Source: Paraburkholderia panacisoli (lineage in GTDB: Bacteria; Pseudomonadota; Gammaproteobacteria; Burkholderiales; Burkholderiaceae). Taken from it: DNA of 64,000 nucleotides. The notes beneath the pieces are model-generated. The model did not search any database and was not told where the DNA came from. It saw nothing but the letters and a program-made list of their open reading frames with translations. A program made the translations under genes and the position numbers. Positions 55,320-64,000 of the stretch are shown here, piece by piece (within the stretch, counting starts at the first letter, position 1; each line of letters begins with the position of its first letter). Location of the stretch: NCBI RefSeq assembly GCF_008369935.1, contig NZ_VTUZ01000005.1, positions 248,001 to 312,000 on the forward strand, written 5' to 3'.

Positions 55320-57480
55320 TTTCGAACCGAGACCGACCTCGAAGCCACGCCCCGGAATGGTTTTGCGCGTGACCGAGAACAACGTGTCTCGCTTTCTGCG
55401 CCTGACACATCTGTTCGACGACTGTGCTTACGCAATGTGGGTAGGCGAGCCCAATGAAGCGCGAACCGCACGGCGGCCCCGGAGACTCACGCTTAGCGAA
55501 CTTGATCTCTTAATGAAGAATCGCAAAGCAACCTGGGGTCAGCTTCGCCTTCCGCCTGACCTACTTAACGTCCCGGACAAAGACTCGCTTGGCTGGAGAA
55601 CACTCGAGCATCTCTGGGATCAAATCAAGCCTTTGATCGTCGAGTTCAGAGACCCCTACAACCTGAGTCGGCTACGGTTTAGCAGCCTGATTGCGCAGCA
55701 CGCTGAACTCATACAAGGCAGCGCAACTACGCTCAAACGCTTGGTGCTACGGTACTATTACTTCGGAGGAACAAAAAACGCACTTCTTCCGCTCGCGCCT
55801 GGAACCAGGCCTAACCAACGCCAAAAAAACAAGGAAACGCCTCAACACCGACGCGGTCGGCAGTCAGTCAGTTCCAGAAAATACGGCGCCAACGATTTTG
55901 TCGTTTCCGCGTCTGATATTGAAGACATGTGTTGCGTGCACTCAAAACTTTGTCTGCATGGATCCAGCACGGTTTCCTATGCATACGACAGATATCTAGC
56001 AGATGAATTTCGGCGCCGCCACCCGGAAGAATACGCCGCCTATATCAATGAACAACGCTCAGAACCCGTTACCTTAAGACAGTTCCGCCACTACACGAAA
56101 GAGGCAAGAGCGCCTGACGACGAAACGCAATCGAAACGCGCGGCAGCCCGGCGCGATAGCAGCGGGACCTTGCAGGCGGCTAGCCCAGGAGACATAACAG
56201 AAGTAGACGCAACTGGCGGCAGGATATTTCTCGTGGAGCAAGGTAAGCCAGAGGGACCTGCCTGCAAATGCATCATATACATTGCCATTGATCGGTGGAG
56301 CCGGTTTATAACGGGACTCTACGTCTCATTGAAACCCGCTTCCTACGATGAGTTGCGCTATCTGCTACTCGTCTGCATGACTCCGAGAGAAGCGCGTTTT
56401 CGCGCGATGAACGTCAACGTCACGGACAAGGTTTGGCCCTATGGACGAGTGAGCGCAGTGATGACATTCGATCGGGGTTCGGACTTTCTTGCCGAATCAA
56501 CCAAGCAGGCAGCAGCCGATGACCTGCGCATTGAACTAGCATATCTGCCACCCTTATGCCCTGATGGCAAAGCCATCGTTGAACGCGTAATTGGTGTCCT
56601 CAAAAGACGATTTGCCAGTCGGAGACTTAAGGGATCGTATAAAGACCGACCACTTGACCCGAAAACAAAAAGAGTCGCGCGCCGGGCCCGAAGCGCCGCC
56701 GCCTATACACTTGCAGAAGTCTACCGGATTCTTGTAGATGAGGTGGTGCAACACAATAGTCGGCCACATCCTGCACTGAGACGACGCAAGGTATTGGCGC
56801 AGGCAACCGTGCCGCCAACCCCGATGCAGGCGTACCTTTGGGGACTTCAAAATCTTGGTGGGGTCCACTCTCCACCGCTAACAGACGCTGACTACCAGCG
56901 ACTGCTGCTTGCATCGGGTACGGGATACATTAAGAACGGCGGTTGCCAATTTTTAAGGCGCTCTTATATCCCTGTCAATTCCGAAGCTCTGGTCATAGCA
57001 GCAAGATCGACAAAACGTTCGAAGGAAACAAGCGTCCGGTACGACCGGACATTCCCACATTTTATCTATATTCCTACGACCGGGCCCGAGTGGGCGAAGT
57101 TCGAAATGACGCCAGAGTCGGCGGAGGAGCTACGCGGTATGTCCCTGGATGAGGAAGAAGCACTGTCGGGTACCAGCTCGTATCTGTGGGCAGAAGCAGA
57201 CACCACCGCTCGCAGAGAGCGGGTCCAGAACGTATCAGCTGCATCAAGTCGCTCGACCGCCAAACGCAAATCTGCTTCGCAGATACAGAGCCAAGCAAGC
57301 GGCATGCGGGAGCGCGAAACAGCAGATATCAAGCAGCGTTTAACTAAAAACAATTCCGGCCGACTACCCGACGAACGAACCGACAGCCACTGCTCCGCCG
57401 GAGTAGACTGGCAGTCGGCCTATCGCGAGGAACAGCGGAAAACGGTGGCCGCCATCCGAAAGCAAAGGAAGGCGAAATGA
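55309..57480 (+). CDS. tnsB: Tn7-like transposase TnsB (DDE recombinase)
   Basis: The product is 723 aa, near the size of Tn7 TnsB. It binds the element ends, cuts the 3' strands and joins them to target DNA. The N-terminal third is helical DNA-binding domains. The RNase-H-like core has Asp300 in GDITEVDATGG, Asp388 in VMTFDRGSDF and Glu425 in GKAIVERVIGVLKRRF, that is DD(36)E. The C-terminal tail after about 600 is charged and flexible, as in the TnsC-contacting tail of TnsB. It overlaps tnsA (11 bases) and tnsC (ATGA), so the three are translated together. All catalytic residues appear intact. Confidence 0.93.
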   Translation: MIPDFEPRPTSKPRPGMVLRVTENNVSRFLRLTHLFDDCAYAMWVGEPNEARTARRPRRLTLSELDLLMKNRKATWGQLRLPPDLLNVPDKDSLGWRTLEHLWDQIKPLIVEFRDPYNLSRLRFSSLIAQHAELIQGSATTLKRLVLRYYYFGGTKNALLPLAPGTRPNQRQKNKETPQHRRGRQSVSSRKYGANDFVVSASDIEDMCCVHSKLCLHGSSTVSYAYDRYLADEFRRRHPEEYAAYINEQRSEPVTLRQFRHYTKEARAPDDETQSKRAAARRDSSGTLQAASPGDITEVDATGGRIFLVEQGKPEGPACKCIIYIAIDRWSRFITGLYVSLKPASYDELRYLLLVCMTPREARFRAMNVNVTDKVWPYGRVSAVMTFDRGSDFLAESTKQAAADDLRIELAYLPPLCPDGKAIVERVIGVLKRRFASRRLKGSYKDRPLDPKTKRVARRARSAAAYTLAEVYRILVDEVVQHNSRPHPALRRRKVLAQATVPPTPMQAYLWGLQNLGGVHSPPLTDADYQRLLLASGTGYIKNGGCQFLRRSYIPVNSEALVIAARSTKRSKETSVRYDRTFPHFIYIPTTGPEWAKFEMTPESAEELRGMSLDEEEALSGTSSYLWAEADTTARRERVQNVSAASSRSTAKRKSASQIQSQASGMRERETADIKQRLTKNNSGRLPDERTDSHCSAGVDWQSAYREEQRKTVAAIRKQRKAK

Positions 57481-58886
57481 AAACGGTTACTCGTGTGGAC
57501 GCACGATATATGCCTACCGGCGTGCGTCGTTTCGACGGCCACCCTTTCATCGAGGCGCTTCCTCCGTTGCCGGACACAAAGCAGTCTCTTCTTTTACAGT
57601 TATCCAACTATCCCGATCCGCCCACCGGAAGCCTTCGACAAGCATCCGAAATCGTTCGAACAATGGAACTCTCGACCTTGTCGGACGTCGTCTATCCATT
57701 TCCGGACTATGCCGAAAGTGCACTTGACCTGAGCAAGATTATCCGGGAATCGTACGTGGCCCGGAACCCCCTTAACGCCATCGACATCCAACGACGGCAT
57801 GCACTCGCCAGTAACTGCGCCGACGGCGTGCCTTTCCCGGCTGACTGGAAGTCGTCCGCCCAGGGACATTTCATGATGGCTATCACTGGAATGGGAAAAA
57901 GCACATTCTGGAATGCTTTTTCACTCCATTATCCGCAGGTCATCAACCACGCTGCTTACGGCAATCATCCGTTGCTGGCGCGACAGATTGTCTACATTGT
58001 GCTGAGTGTGCCACACGATGCGACTCTGAAGGGTCTTTGCATTCAGTTCTTTGATGAGATAGATCGTATCCTCGGCGATACCGAGTACAGCAAGGCCGCC
58101 AGGTCAGCTCCCTCGATCTCATTGATGGTTGAACTCATGGGCACAGTTGCCACAGCCGTCTCGCTCGGGCTAATCGTCATCGATGACGTGCAGAACCTTC
58201 GCGCCGCTAAAGGGACGACAGCCGAGTTTTTGCTAAATCTCTTCAGTGCAATTGTCGAACGCCTTGGAATATCCCTATTCCTGATGTCGACACCCGCCAT
58301 CGACAAGGTTCTGGTTAACATAGTCAGGAATACACGAAAGTCGGCGTCATCCGGATGTGTGTACATTCCCCCCATGACTAGAAGAAGCAATCTCTGGAAA
58401 GACTTTACCGAAACCTATTGGACCTATACGTTTGTTAAAAGGAAGAAGAGACTGACCGACAGCATACGAGACGCATGGTGGGATGCCTCGGCTGGGGATA
58501 CTGCCTTTGCGGTTCTGGCCTTCATGCTGACTCAACAGAATGCCATCGGCGGGACTGTCGAAGAGGTCAATGAGCAGGGTTTCCAGCGTACGACGGCCAC
58601 CAACCTGGCAATCCTGCAACCCGCGATCGCCGCATTGCGTAGCAGGAGAATATCCACACTTCAGCGATTCGACGATCTGCTTTTCGGCAAGGAATATTGG
58701 GACCTGATGCGCCGGATCAAGACGGAGCCTGCGGTGGAGTCGTCCGTCAAGGACGAATTCGACGAAGTCATTGAAACGGCAAAAGAAAGTCAGCAGTCTC
58801 AGACGAAGAAAAAAGCGAAGAAATCGCAAAGTCAAGACACCGACTTTAAGTCTCCTATTGAAGATCCTTTGCTGAAATACGAGTAA
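57477..58886 (+). CDS. tnsC: Tn7-like AAA ATPase TnsC
   Basis: The product is 469 aa. TnsC forms an ATP-dependent filament that links the target-selection protein to the TnsAB transposase and gives target immunity. The P-loop is MAITGMGKSTFWNAF (Lys141), a variant in which the first glycine of GxxxxGKS is alanine; Walker B is LGLIVIDDVQNL (Asp236, Asp237), and LSTPAIDKVL has the sensor-like position. The start ATG overlaps the tnsB stop in ATGA. The C-terminus is lysine-rich (KKKAKKSQSQ), as is common for the tail of TnsC. The first tniQ gene follows 60 bp later. Confidence 0.92.
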   Translation: MKTVTRVDARYMPTGVRRFDGHPFIEALPPLPDTKQSLLLQLSNYPDPPTGSLRQASEIVRTMELSTLSDVVYPFPDYAESALDLSKIIRESYVARNPLNAIDIQRRHALASNCADGVPFPADWKSSAQGHFMMAITGMGKSTFWNAFSLHYPQVINHAAYGNHPLLARQIVYIVLSVPHDATLKGLCIQFFDEIDRILGDTEYSKAARSAPSISLMVELMGTVATAVSLGLIVIDDVQNLRAAKGTTAEFLLNLFSAIVERLGISLFLMSTPAIDKVLVNIVRNTRKSASSGCVYIPPMTRRSNLWKDFTETYWTYTFVKRKKRLTDSIRDAWWDASAGDTAFAVLAFMLTQQNAIGGTVEEVNEQGFQRTTATNLAILQPAIAALRSRRISTLQRFDDLLFGKEYWDLMRRIKTEPAVESSVKDEFDEVIETAKESQQSQTKKKAKKSQSQDTDFKSPIEDPLLKYE

Positions 58887-58946
58887 GAACGGAGTCCTTT
58901 TTATTTGGTTTCGACAAGGGTGCCGTCATTTGAAAACGGAGATAGC

Positions 58947-60557
58947 GTGTCTGCTCCACCTTTCGGGCTTCCGCACTGTCCTGATGAGATTCTCGGCTCG
59001 TGGCTGTCACGGCTCCGGCTTCACAATGGCGACGGATGGTGGCGCGTCGCCTTGCGCAATGCGGGTTATGGACCGCGTTCGGACGAACATGTGTTCGACA
59101 TCCCAAACCACTCACCCTCTTTGGATACACTCCTCCGCAGCGTCGGCATGGCTGGCGTGGAGCACGCGTTGCTAGATCTCACGACATTGCCCTACTGGCT
59201 CGCTTTTGACGCCGCGCCGTCAGAAAATGGTCCGCTACCTGGTACCACGTTAAATGTCCTGCTTGGTACACGCCGAGGGATTGTACGGAATGTGTCGGCC
59301 ATGGCGCGGCGATACAGAGCGCGGGTCGGCATCCGGTTATGCGCCCGGTGTCTGGTTGACGACGTCCGGGTGTTTGGCGAGCCTTACTGGCATCGGACGC
59401 ATCAATTGCCGAACGTGACTTGCTGCCCGGACCATCGGATCCGCCTTCTGAATTGCTGCCCTCGCTGTGGCCGCGTCTACATAGTTGGCGAAACCGGTCG
59501 CTTCCCTCTACCGAAAATGCACTGCGAATGCGGCTGGGATCTCAGCGAAACGGGGCATTCGATCGCTGAGACGGACATCCGGTACAAGTTGGCCGTGGTC
59601 AGCCGCGACGCCCTCCTTTTGAGCCCCCCTCTTTGCAGCCGCTCACAGATGCGCGATTTCCTCCGAAAGCGCATGCATTCCTGTGACCTTGCCCACATTA
59701 TTGAGCGCGCGTACGGGCAAGCTGCTCTCTCGCGCAGCTTGCCGCGGACTGTTCGAGCTTATGACGATCGGTTATGGCTCCCCCTTTCCCATCATTTCTC
59801 CCAACTTCGCGCGCCGGACTGTTGCGCCCTACTAGCAGCGATGGACGTCAGTCTCTCGGTCGCCCAACGTTCCGCCGCAAACATGGAGGAGGTCCGGCGC
59901 GAGCGCGAGGATTGCGGCAGACCGCGTACCGTTCCGTCTGTCGAAAATGCACGTGAGACAATGATGGCGCGTGCACGACACTGTCCAGGTCAGCGCGCAT
60001 CAGCAGACAGCCTGAACTACTGGGTGCTGCGCCTGCTCGACGCCGACTGGCTTCGCCAGCAGTTTCCGCAAAGCCGCTTTACCTTAGTTCCCTCTGTGCG
60101 GTCCGACCGCGACTGGATTTCCCGATCTGCCACTGTCGGGACAACCGACGGTAGAACAAGGACATATCGTTGGAGGTTGATTGCCCAGAGCGTGGCCGGG
60201 CGAAGGGCGGCCGTAAGAGACAGCACCTGGTTCGAAGGCCAGCGTTGTGAGTATTTCAGCCTCCGTCCAGATACCCTTGTGCGTCCGCACGACCAGACAG
60301 TACGCCAGAAACCGAAGATAAATACGACGGCTGTCGCCCGGCATGCCAGGGCCTTACGTGTTGCATTGAAAACGACACTCGACGACGGACCCCACGTGCG
60401 TGTGACGGTTGCCGGGCTCGCGGCACTGGCCGGCATCACACTGCCGATGGCAAGGAGTACCCTATCGAAGGACCGCGTCCTCGCACTCGAAATCCGGTGC
60501 GCAAGGAAGATGCAGTCCAGCGTCCGCCAGGAGTATGGCCGCCAGGGTGCTCGATGA
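58947..60557 (+). CDS. tniQ: TnsD/TniQ-family target-selection protein 1
   Basis: The product is 536 aa from GTG 58947. TniQ/TnsD proteins choose the insertion site by binding DNA or a guide complex. The TniQ head is PHCPDEILGSWLSRLRLHNGDGWWRVAL, and the zinc-binding cysteines and histidines lie in GIRLCARCLVDDVRVFGEPYWHRTHQLPNVTCCPDHRIRLLNCCPRCGR and MHCECGWDLSE. A C-terminal region of about 320 residues with helix-turn-helix-like segments is typical of TnsD, not of short TniQ. GTG 58947 has GGAG five bases upstream and then aligns with the start of the second copy; a TTG at 58905 with GGAG ten bases upstream is the alternative. Confidence 0.9.
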   Translation: MSAPPFGLPHCPDEILGSWLSRLRLHNGDGWWRVALRNAGYGPRSDEHVFDIPNHSPSLDTLLRSVGMAGVEHALLDLTTLPYWLAFDAAPSENGPLPGTTLNVLLGTRRGIVRNVSAMARRYRARVGIRLCARCLVDDVRVFGEPYWHRTHQLPNVTCCPDHRIRLLNCCPRCGRVYIVGETGRFPLPKMHCECGWDLSETGHSIAETDIRYKLAVVSRDALLLSPPLCSRSQMRDFLRKRMHSCDLAHIIERAYGQAALSRSLPRTVRAYDDRLWLPLSHHFSQLRAPDCCALLAAMDVSLSVAQRSAANMEEVRREREDCGRPRTVPSVENARETMMARARHCPGQRASADSLNYWVLRLLDADWLRQQFPQSRFTLVPSVRSDRDWISRSATVGTTDGRTRTYRWRLIAQSVAGRRAAVRDSTWFEGQRCEYFSLRPDTLVRPHDQTVRQKPKINTTAVARHARALRVALKTTLDDGPHVRVTVAGLAALAGITLPMARSTLSKDRVLALEIRCARKMQSSVRQEYGRQGAR

Positions 60558-60754
60558 GTAGAGAGAAGCAGCAATCAGTTCAATGAACAAATGGAACGTA
60601 TATGTGATGACTGATCTAGTACACGGCTGTCGGTAGCGAAGGCGCTCGCGAACCTGGTTAAAGCAGAACCGGAAACGATATGACCGAAGTCGCGTTGCGT
60701 CTGTTCTCCCAGGCCATTTACCAGACATGAACCTATGAGAGCAGTTCAAAATCG

Positions 60755-62455
60755 ATGCAGCTTCCCTTCACATTGCCGCCCTACCCGGACGAAATTCTCG
60801 GATCATGGCTGGCGCGAAACGAATTACACAACGGAAAAGGTGCCTGGCTCGCTCTCCTACAAGAACTCGGCTCAGGTGTTGAAGAGTGCTGCTTCTTCGA
60901 TATTCCCGACTACTCACCAGAGTTGGCTGCACTGCTCGAGGCATTAGGCGCCCCGAGCTACCAGCAGGTTCTTCTGAACCTCACGACCGTACCCTATTGG
61001 CTCGCGTTCGACGCTGCACAACCCGAGCAAGGGATCTTGTCGGGTACAGAAAACGTCCCCCTCCTCCATGGACAACATGACCGGTTGGTACGAAATCCCC
61101 GATATCTCATCAAGGACTACCGTTCCCAAGTGGGGATCCGGTTTTGTCCAGTGTGCCTCACCCAGGACATCCGTGCTGTCGGCGAGCCCTACTGGCATCG
61201 TGTGCATCAACTGCCCAACGTGACGATATGTCCTGAGCATCGGGTTCGCCTTCTCTCGAATTGCGAACGGTGCACAAGGAGATGCGCGCCACAACATGAG
61301 CGTCGTATTCTTTTGCCCCGGTTAGCATGCATCTGCGGCTATGACCTGTCCACAGTCATCATCTCGCCCATCCTTGATGAAGTCCGTCTGAAGCTGGTAG
61401 AAATTAGTGTTGACGCCTTGAGAAGCGGCGTCCCCTCGTACGACCGACGGCAGCTCCACGAATTTCTTCTATCCAAGGCAAGTGTTAGCAAACAAAATAA
61501 GATCGTTGCGGAGGCGTATGGGGGATACACAACAACAATCCGAGAAGCCGAAAAGCGACAGGTGTCCGATGTTAGGTGGGTGTGGTTCCCGGAATACCGG
61601 TACATTACTAGGGTCCGTGCGGTCAATGTCTGTGCCTTGCTGGCTGCGCTCAAACTTGGATTGCCAACGCTAGACTCAATTTCGGAAGTTTCGGTACTAC
61701 CGGCGGATCGCCGGGACGGGCTACAGATACCGACTGTGCGCCAGGCCCAGGAATTCATATTGCGACGACTTCGAAAAGGCCCTGGAGCATACGTGTGGCA
61801 CACGACCGACGTTCACTACTGGGTCATCCGGCTTCTTGACCCGAACTGGCTGACGCGTCATTTTCCACAAAAGACAGCGCTCCGTGCACCGCCGTCCATC
61901 AAAGACGACCGCGTGTCGATAAAACAAAACTTGGCCGGCAAATGGAGGCTCAAGGAAGTAAAGAGCACGGCGGCCTTCGCGCGGGCACGAGTGCGTGATC
62001 AGTCATGGCTACGTGACCAGTGCGCAAAACTTAAGCGGTCGCGCACTCGGAGACAACCTATCAATTCAACCCGTTCGACGAAATCGAACCGGCGTACCCT
62101 TCCGCCCGCGAACGTCAGGCACAGGCAGGCCCTTCGAAGCGCCCTCCGCGCCATGCTTCTGGATGAGGGATACCCCGTCACCGTCACTGCCGCTGAGCTG
62201 GGAGCGCGAGCGCAACTTGGTTTCTGCATTACAAACAACACATTGAATTCCGATCCGAATTTGCTGGCTGAGGTACGGCAGGCGAGACGCGAACTGCCGT
62301 CGCGCCGCATTATGTGGGCAGTACGCCAACTCCAATCGCGGCAGGCTCCGATAAGCGTCGCAGCGGTTGCCACGTGTGCGCGTCTAAGTCGCCACAAATC
62401 CTCCTCTGAACTGATCAGACACCTTCTCGGTGACCTGGTTGAGCGACGGAACTAG
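60755..62455 (+). CDS. tniQ: TnsD/TniQ-family target-selection protein 2
   Basis: The product is 566 aa and aligns with the previous gene from the start (PPYPDEILGSWLARNELHNGKGAWLALL) through LLNLTTVPYWLAFDAAQPE, VGIRFCPVCLTQDIRAVGEPYWHRVHQLPNVTICPEHRVRLLSNCERC and CICGYDLS, then with weaker likeness through the DNA-binding half. Its C-terminus is about 30 residues longer. The 198-bp gap before it has no gene, so it may have its own promoter. Two full-length TnsD-type proteins suggest two insertion targets or two DNA half-sites. Which target each one recognises is unknown. Confidence 0.9.
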   Translation: MQLPFTLPPYPDEILGSWLARNELHNGKGAWLALLQELGSGVEECCFFDIPDYSPELAALLEALGAPSYQQVLLNLTTVPYWLAFDAAQPEQGILSGTENVPLLHGQHDRLVRNPRYLIKDYRSQVGIRFCPVCLTQDIRAVGEPYWHRVHQLPNVTICPEHRVRLLSNCERCTRRCAPQHERRILLPRLACICGYDLSTVIISPILDEVRLKLVEISVDALRSGVPSYDRRQLHEFLLSKASVSKQNKIVAEAYGGYTTTIREAEKRQVSDVRWVWFPEYRYITRVRAVNVCALLAALKLGLPTLDSISEVSVLPADRRDGLQIPTVRQAQEFILRRLRKGPGAYVWHTTDVHYWVIRLLDPNWLTRHFPQKTALRAPPSIKDDRVSIKQNLAGKWRLKEVKSTAAFARARVRDQSWLRDQCAKLKRSRTRRQPINSTRSTKSNRRTLPPANVRHRQALRSALRAMLLDEGYPVTVTAAELGARAQLGFCITNNTLNSDPNLLAEVRQARRELPSRRIMWAVRQLQSRQAPISVAAVATCARLSRHKSSSELIRHLLGDLVERRN

Positions 62456-62813
62456 CCGGCTGAATCGCGGGCTCGCTCAAGGACCTTGCGTCGGACTCGA
62501 TCACCACAGGGCTGGTATCCGAGTTCGTCACGAGAAAGCCGCTTTCCAATATTGCGCGTGCCGGCTCAGTACGGGAATGAAGCAACGGGCCGCCCGTTGA
62601 TGCCGACAGCGCGGTCGGAGCGACTGCCACCTCTCCGCGTGTGTCAGAAGCTGGCAGTTGCTCTGGATGTTCCTTGCAGCACCACCCTCCCCCCGAAGCT
62701 CGCGCGAGAACCGAATCCTATTGAAACGCAATGCCCGCGCCCGATGAGCGGATGCGGTGTTTGCGATAAATACCCTTATCGCAAATGCGTTCTACGCGAC
62801 CTAAACTCTTTCC
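62456..62813. other. Region between second tniQ and tyrosine recombinase, nothing coding recognised
   Basis: No supported gene. A short minus-strand frame (62415-62630) overlaps the tniQ tail and has no family similarity. The main feature is the inverted repeat at 62760-62785. Confidence 0.4.
62760..62785. repeat. Candidate recombination core site (10-bp perfect inverted repeat, 6-bp spacer)
   Basis: tttgcgataa (62760-62769) and ttatcgcaaa (62776-62785) are perfect inverted copies around the spacer atacc c. This is the form of a tyrosine-recombinase core (two arms binding one monomer each, a 6-8 bp crossover). It lies 28 bp before the start of the tyrosine recombinase gene. It could instead be an operator for that gene. 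No second copy was noticed in the window. Confidence 0.6.
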
Positions 62814-64000
62814 ATGCAAAACGCCCCTGTCCCGCTCTACGGGCCGGGGAACGGACCTTCCGGTGGAATGCCCGCTGCCCTGCCCGGCCTCCCCAGCCTG
62901 GCTTCGCTGGCCGCGCTGCGCGCTTGGCACGAAGGCCTCACCGCGCGCGAGGCCGTCACACGCTACCTCGCCCATGCCCGCGCCGACGGCCAGTCCTCCC
63001 GGGGCGTGATCGCGCGCATCCGCCGGCAGCTCATTGCCTGCGCCACTGCGCGCCAGCGGGACGACCTGGTACACTTATTTACCGGGTCGGCCGACGGCCG
63101 CATGGCGTGCGCCGCGCAGGTCGTAACTGCGCTCGATGCACTGCGTACCACCCCCATTCCCATACCGCAACCGGCCGATGCACTCGCCCGGTGGCTCACC
63201 CCGCGCACCGCCCGCGCGCTTGCCGCCACAGGCCTCTCCACCCTCGCGGAACTCATGCTGTTCATGCGGCGGCGGCGGCGCTGGTGGTACCCGGTACCGG
63301 GACTCGGCACCACCGGCGCGCACGCCGTCGAAGCGTTCCTCGCTGCCCACCCGGAACTCACCGCGCGTGCGGCCCACGTCGTCGCCCGCAGCCGGGCTGA
63401 AGGACAACTGCTTTCAGCCTGGCCCCTCATGTCGCTACCCATCTTGCTGCCCGCAACGCTGGACGGATCGCAGGGGCGCTTCCGGGGGCCACGCGAAACT
63501 TGCGGTCTCGCCGCGACCAACGACGTCGAGGCGATCGGGGCGTGGCTGGCGCTGCGCGAGGCGCCGCACACCGCGCGCGCCTACCGGCGAGAATCGGAGC
63601 GGCTGCTGCTGTGGGCCATCGTCGAGCGCCGGCAGCCGCTCTCGTCGCTGACCACCGAGGATGCGATTGCCTTTCGTGCGTTCCTTCGGCACCCCGTGCC
63701 GGCCGCGCGCTGGACCGGGCCGCCATGCGCTCGCTCCTCGCCCGCCTGGCGCCCGTTCGTCCGCAGGCTGACGGCGCGCTCCGTGGCTTATGCGTTGGCC
63801 GTGCTGCGGGCGCTCTTTGCATGGCTGGTTGACCAGCACTACGTTGTGCTGAACCCGTTTGCGGGCATGACGGTGCGCGGCGGCGCCCCGCGCACGCCGT
63901 TCGATGCGGGACGATCACTCACCGGACGCGAATGGACGACCATGCGCGCCCTCGCCGGACGGGTGGAACGCCATGGCTGGACGGCGTCGGCGGCGCAGCG
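62814..64000 (+). CDS. Tyrosine recombinase/integrase (partial, runs off the window)
   Basis: A frame of 395 codons is open from ATG 62814 to the last base. Residues 40-130 resemble the DUF3701-type N-terminal domain found on many beta-proteobacterial integrases (LRAWHEGLTAREAVTRYL..ARADGQSSRGVIARIRRQLIACATARQR), followed by GLGTTGAHAVEAFLAAHP. Then comes a SAM-like core-binding domain (NDVEAIGAWLALREAPHTARAYRRESERLLLWAIVERRQPLSSLTTEDAIAFRAFL; LRALFAWLVDQHYVVLNPFAGM) and SLTGREWTTMRAL, the beginning of the catalytic domain; the R-H-R-Y residues lie beyond the window. The base composition is much GC-richer than the tns genes. It may be cargo of the Tn7-like element, a resolvase for it, or a neighbouring island's integrase. 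Confidence 0.85.
   Translation, partial: MQNAPVPLYGPGNGPSGGMPAALPGLPSLASLAALRAWHEGLTAREAVTRYLAHARADGQSSRGVIARIRRQLIACATARQRDDLVHLFTGSADGRMACAAQVVTALDALRTTPIPIPQPADALARWLTPRTARALAATGLSTLAELMLFMRRRRRWWYPVPGLGTTGAHAVEAFLAAHPELTARAAHVVARSRAEGQLLSAWPLMSLPILLPATLDGSQGRFRGPRETCGLAATNDVEAIGAWLALREAPHTARAYRRESERLLLWAIVERRQPLSSLTTEDAIAFRAFLRHPVPAARWTGPPCARSSPAWRPFVRRLTARSVAYALAVLRALFAWLVDQHYVVLNPFAGMTVRGGAPRTPFDAGRSLTGREWTTMRALAGRVERHGWTASAAQ

Noticed and set aside
62415..62630. Minus-strand 71-residue frame overlapping the end of the second tniQ
   Set aside because: Overlaps a solid gene, lacks a ribosome site and has no family similarity.
54147..64000. CRISPR-associated transposon
   Set aside because: Although two TniQ-type proteins are present, no direct-repeat array or cas gene is found between tnsA and the window end; cargo beyond 64000 is not visible, so only a Tn7-like element is claimed.

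Overview
The window is a high-GC Gram-negative chromosome segment of Burkholderiaceae type, most like Paraburkholderia/Caballeronia. The basis is the Burkholderia-style general porin, the density of LysR and GntR regulators, sugar-acid MFS carriers, TTG/GTG starts with strong AAGGAG sites, and a phosphonate gene set of the kind seen in that group. No tRNA, rRNA or CRISPR array was seen.

Layout. 1-5250: the end of an amino-acid ABC binding protein, an M14-like desuccinylase/aspartoacylase, an NlpA/MetQ-type binding protein, a porin and a LysR regulator. 5250-14600: carboxylate and sugar-acid genes: a D-2-hydroxyacid dehydrogenase divergent from an ACS-type MFS carrier, a glutathione peroxidase, a GntR/FCD regulator that has lost its DNA-binding half, an IlvD/Edd-type sugar-acid dehydratase, an AEC carrier and a second MFS carrier. 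14600-32650: two phosphonate catabolism blocks. The first is phnX with a divergent LysR gene. The second is phnR, a flavin aminophosphonate oxidoreductase, phnW, a phnSTU-type ABC transporter, and divergently phnA-phnY-ald. Between the blocks lie a flavoprotein, a SARP-alpha/beta-hydrolase fusion, a PPC/DUF296 gene and a YitT fragment. In the second block PhnW (or the flavoprotein) should make phosphonoacetaldehyde, PhnY oxidises it to phosphonoacetate, PhnA releases phosphate plus acetate, and Ald can recycle the alanine made by PhnW. PhnX offers a parallel route from phosphonoacetaldehyde.

32650-42320: two clusters with shikimate-pathway enzymes in a catabolic-looking setting, each with its own divergent LysR gene. 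One is a six-gene translationally coupled operon (ketopantoate-reductase-like, VOC, MaoC, CoA-transferase, AroE, AroQ). The other is AroE-like, a TIM-barrel protein and an MFS carrier. 42400-49200: an EthD-like protein, two SDR-type proteins, a MocR regulator, and a Tat-exported GH28-like pectinase followed by a lipoprotein. 49200-54150: an accessory zone with IS66 and IS630 debris, an orphan zinc-ribbon membrane protein and a large two-partner-secretion-type exoprotein with GLUG repeats.

54150-64000: a Tn7-like transposition module, tnsA-tnsB-tnsC followed by two full-length paralogous tnsD/tniQ genes. TnsA seems to lack the usual catalytic lysine. A perfect inverted-repeat site resembling a recombination core lies just before a tyrosine recombinase gene that runs off the window. 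One end of the element probably lies in the dyad-containing region before tnsA, with cargo continuing to the right beyond the window. This module is the most interesting part of the sequence.
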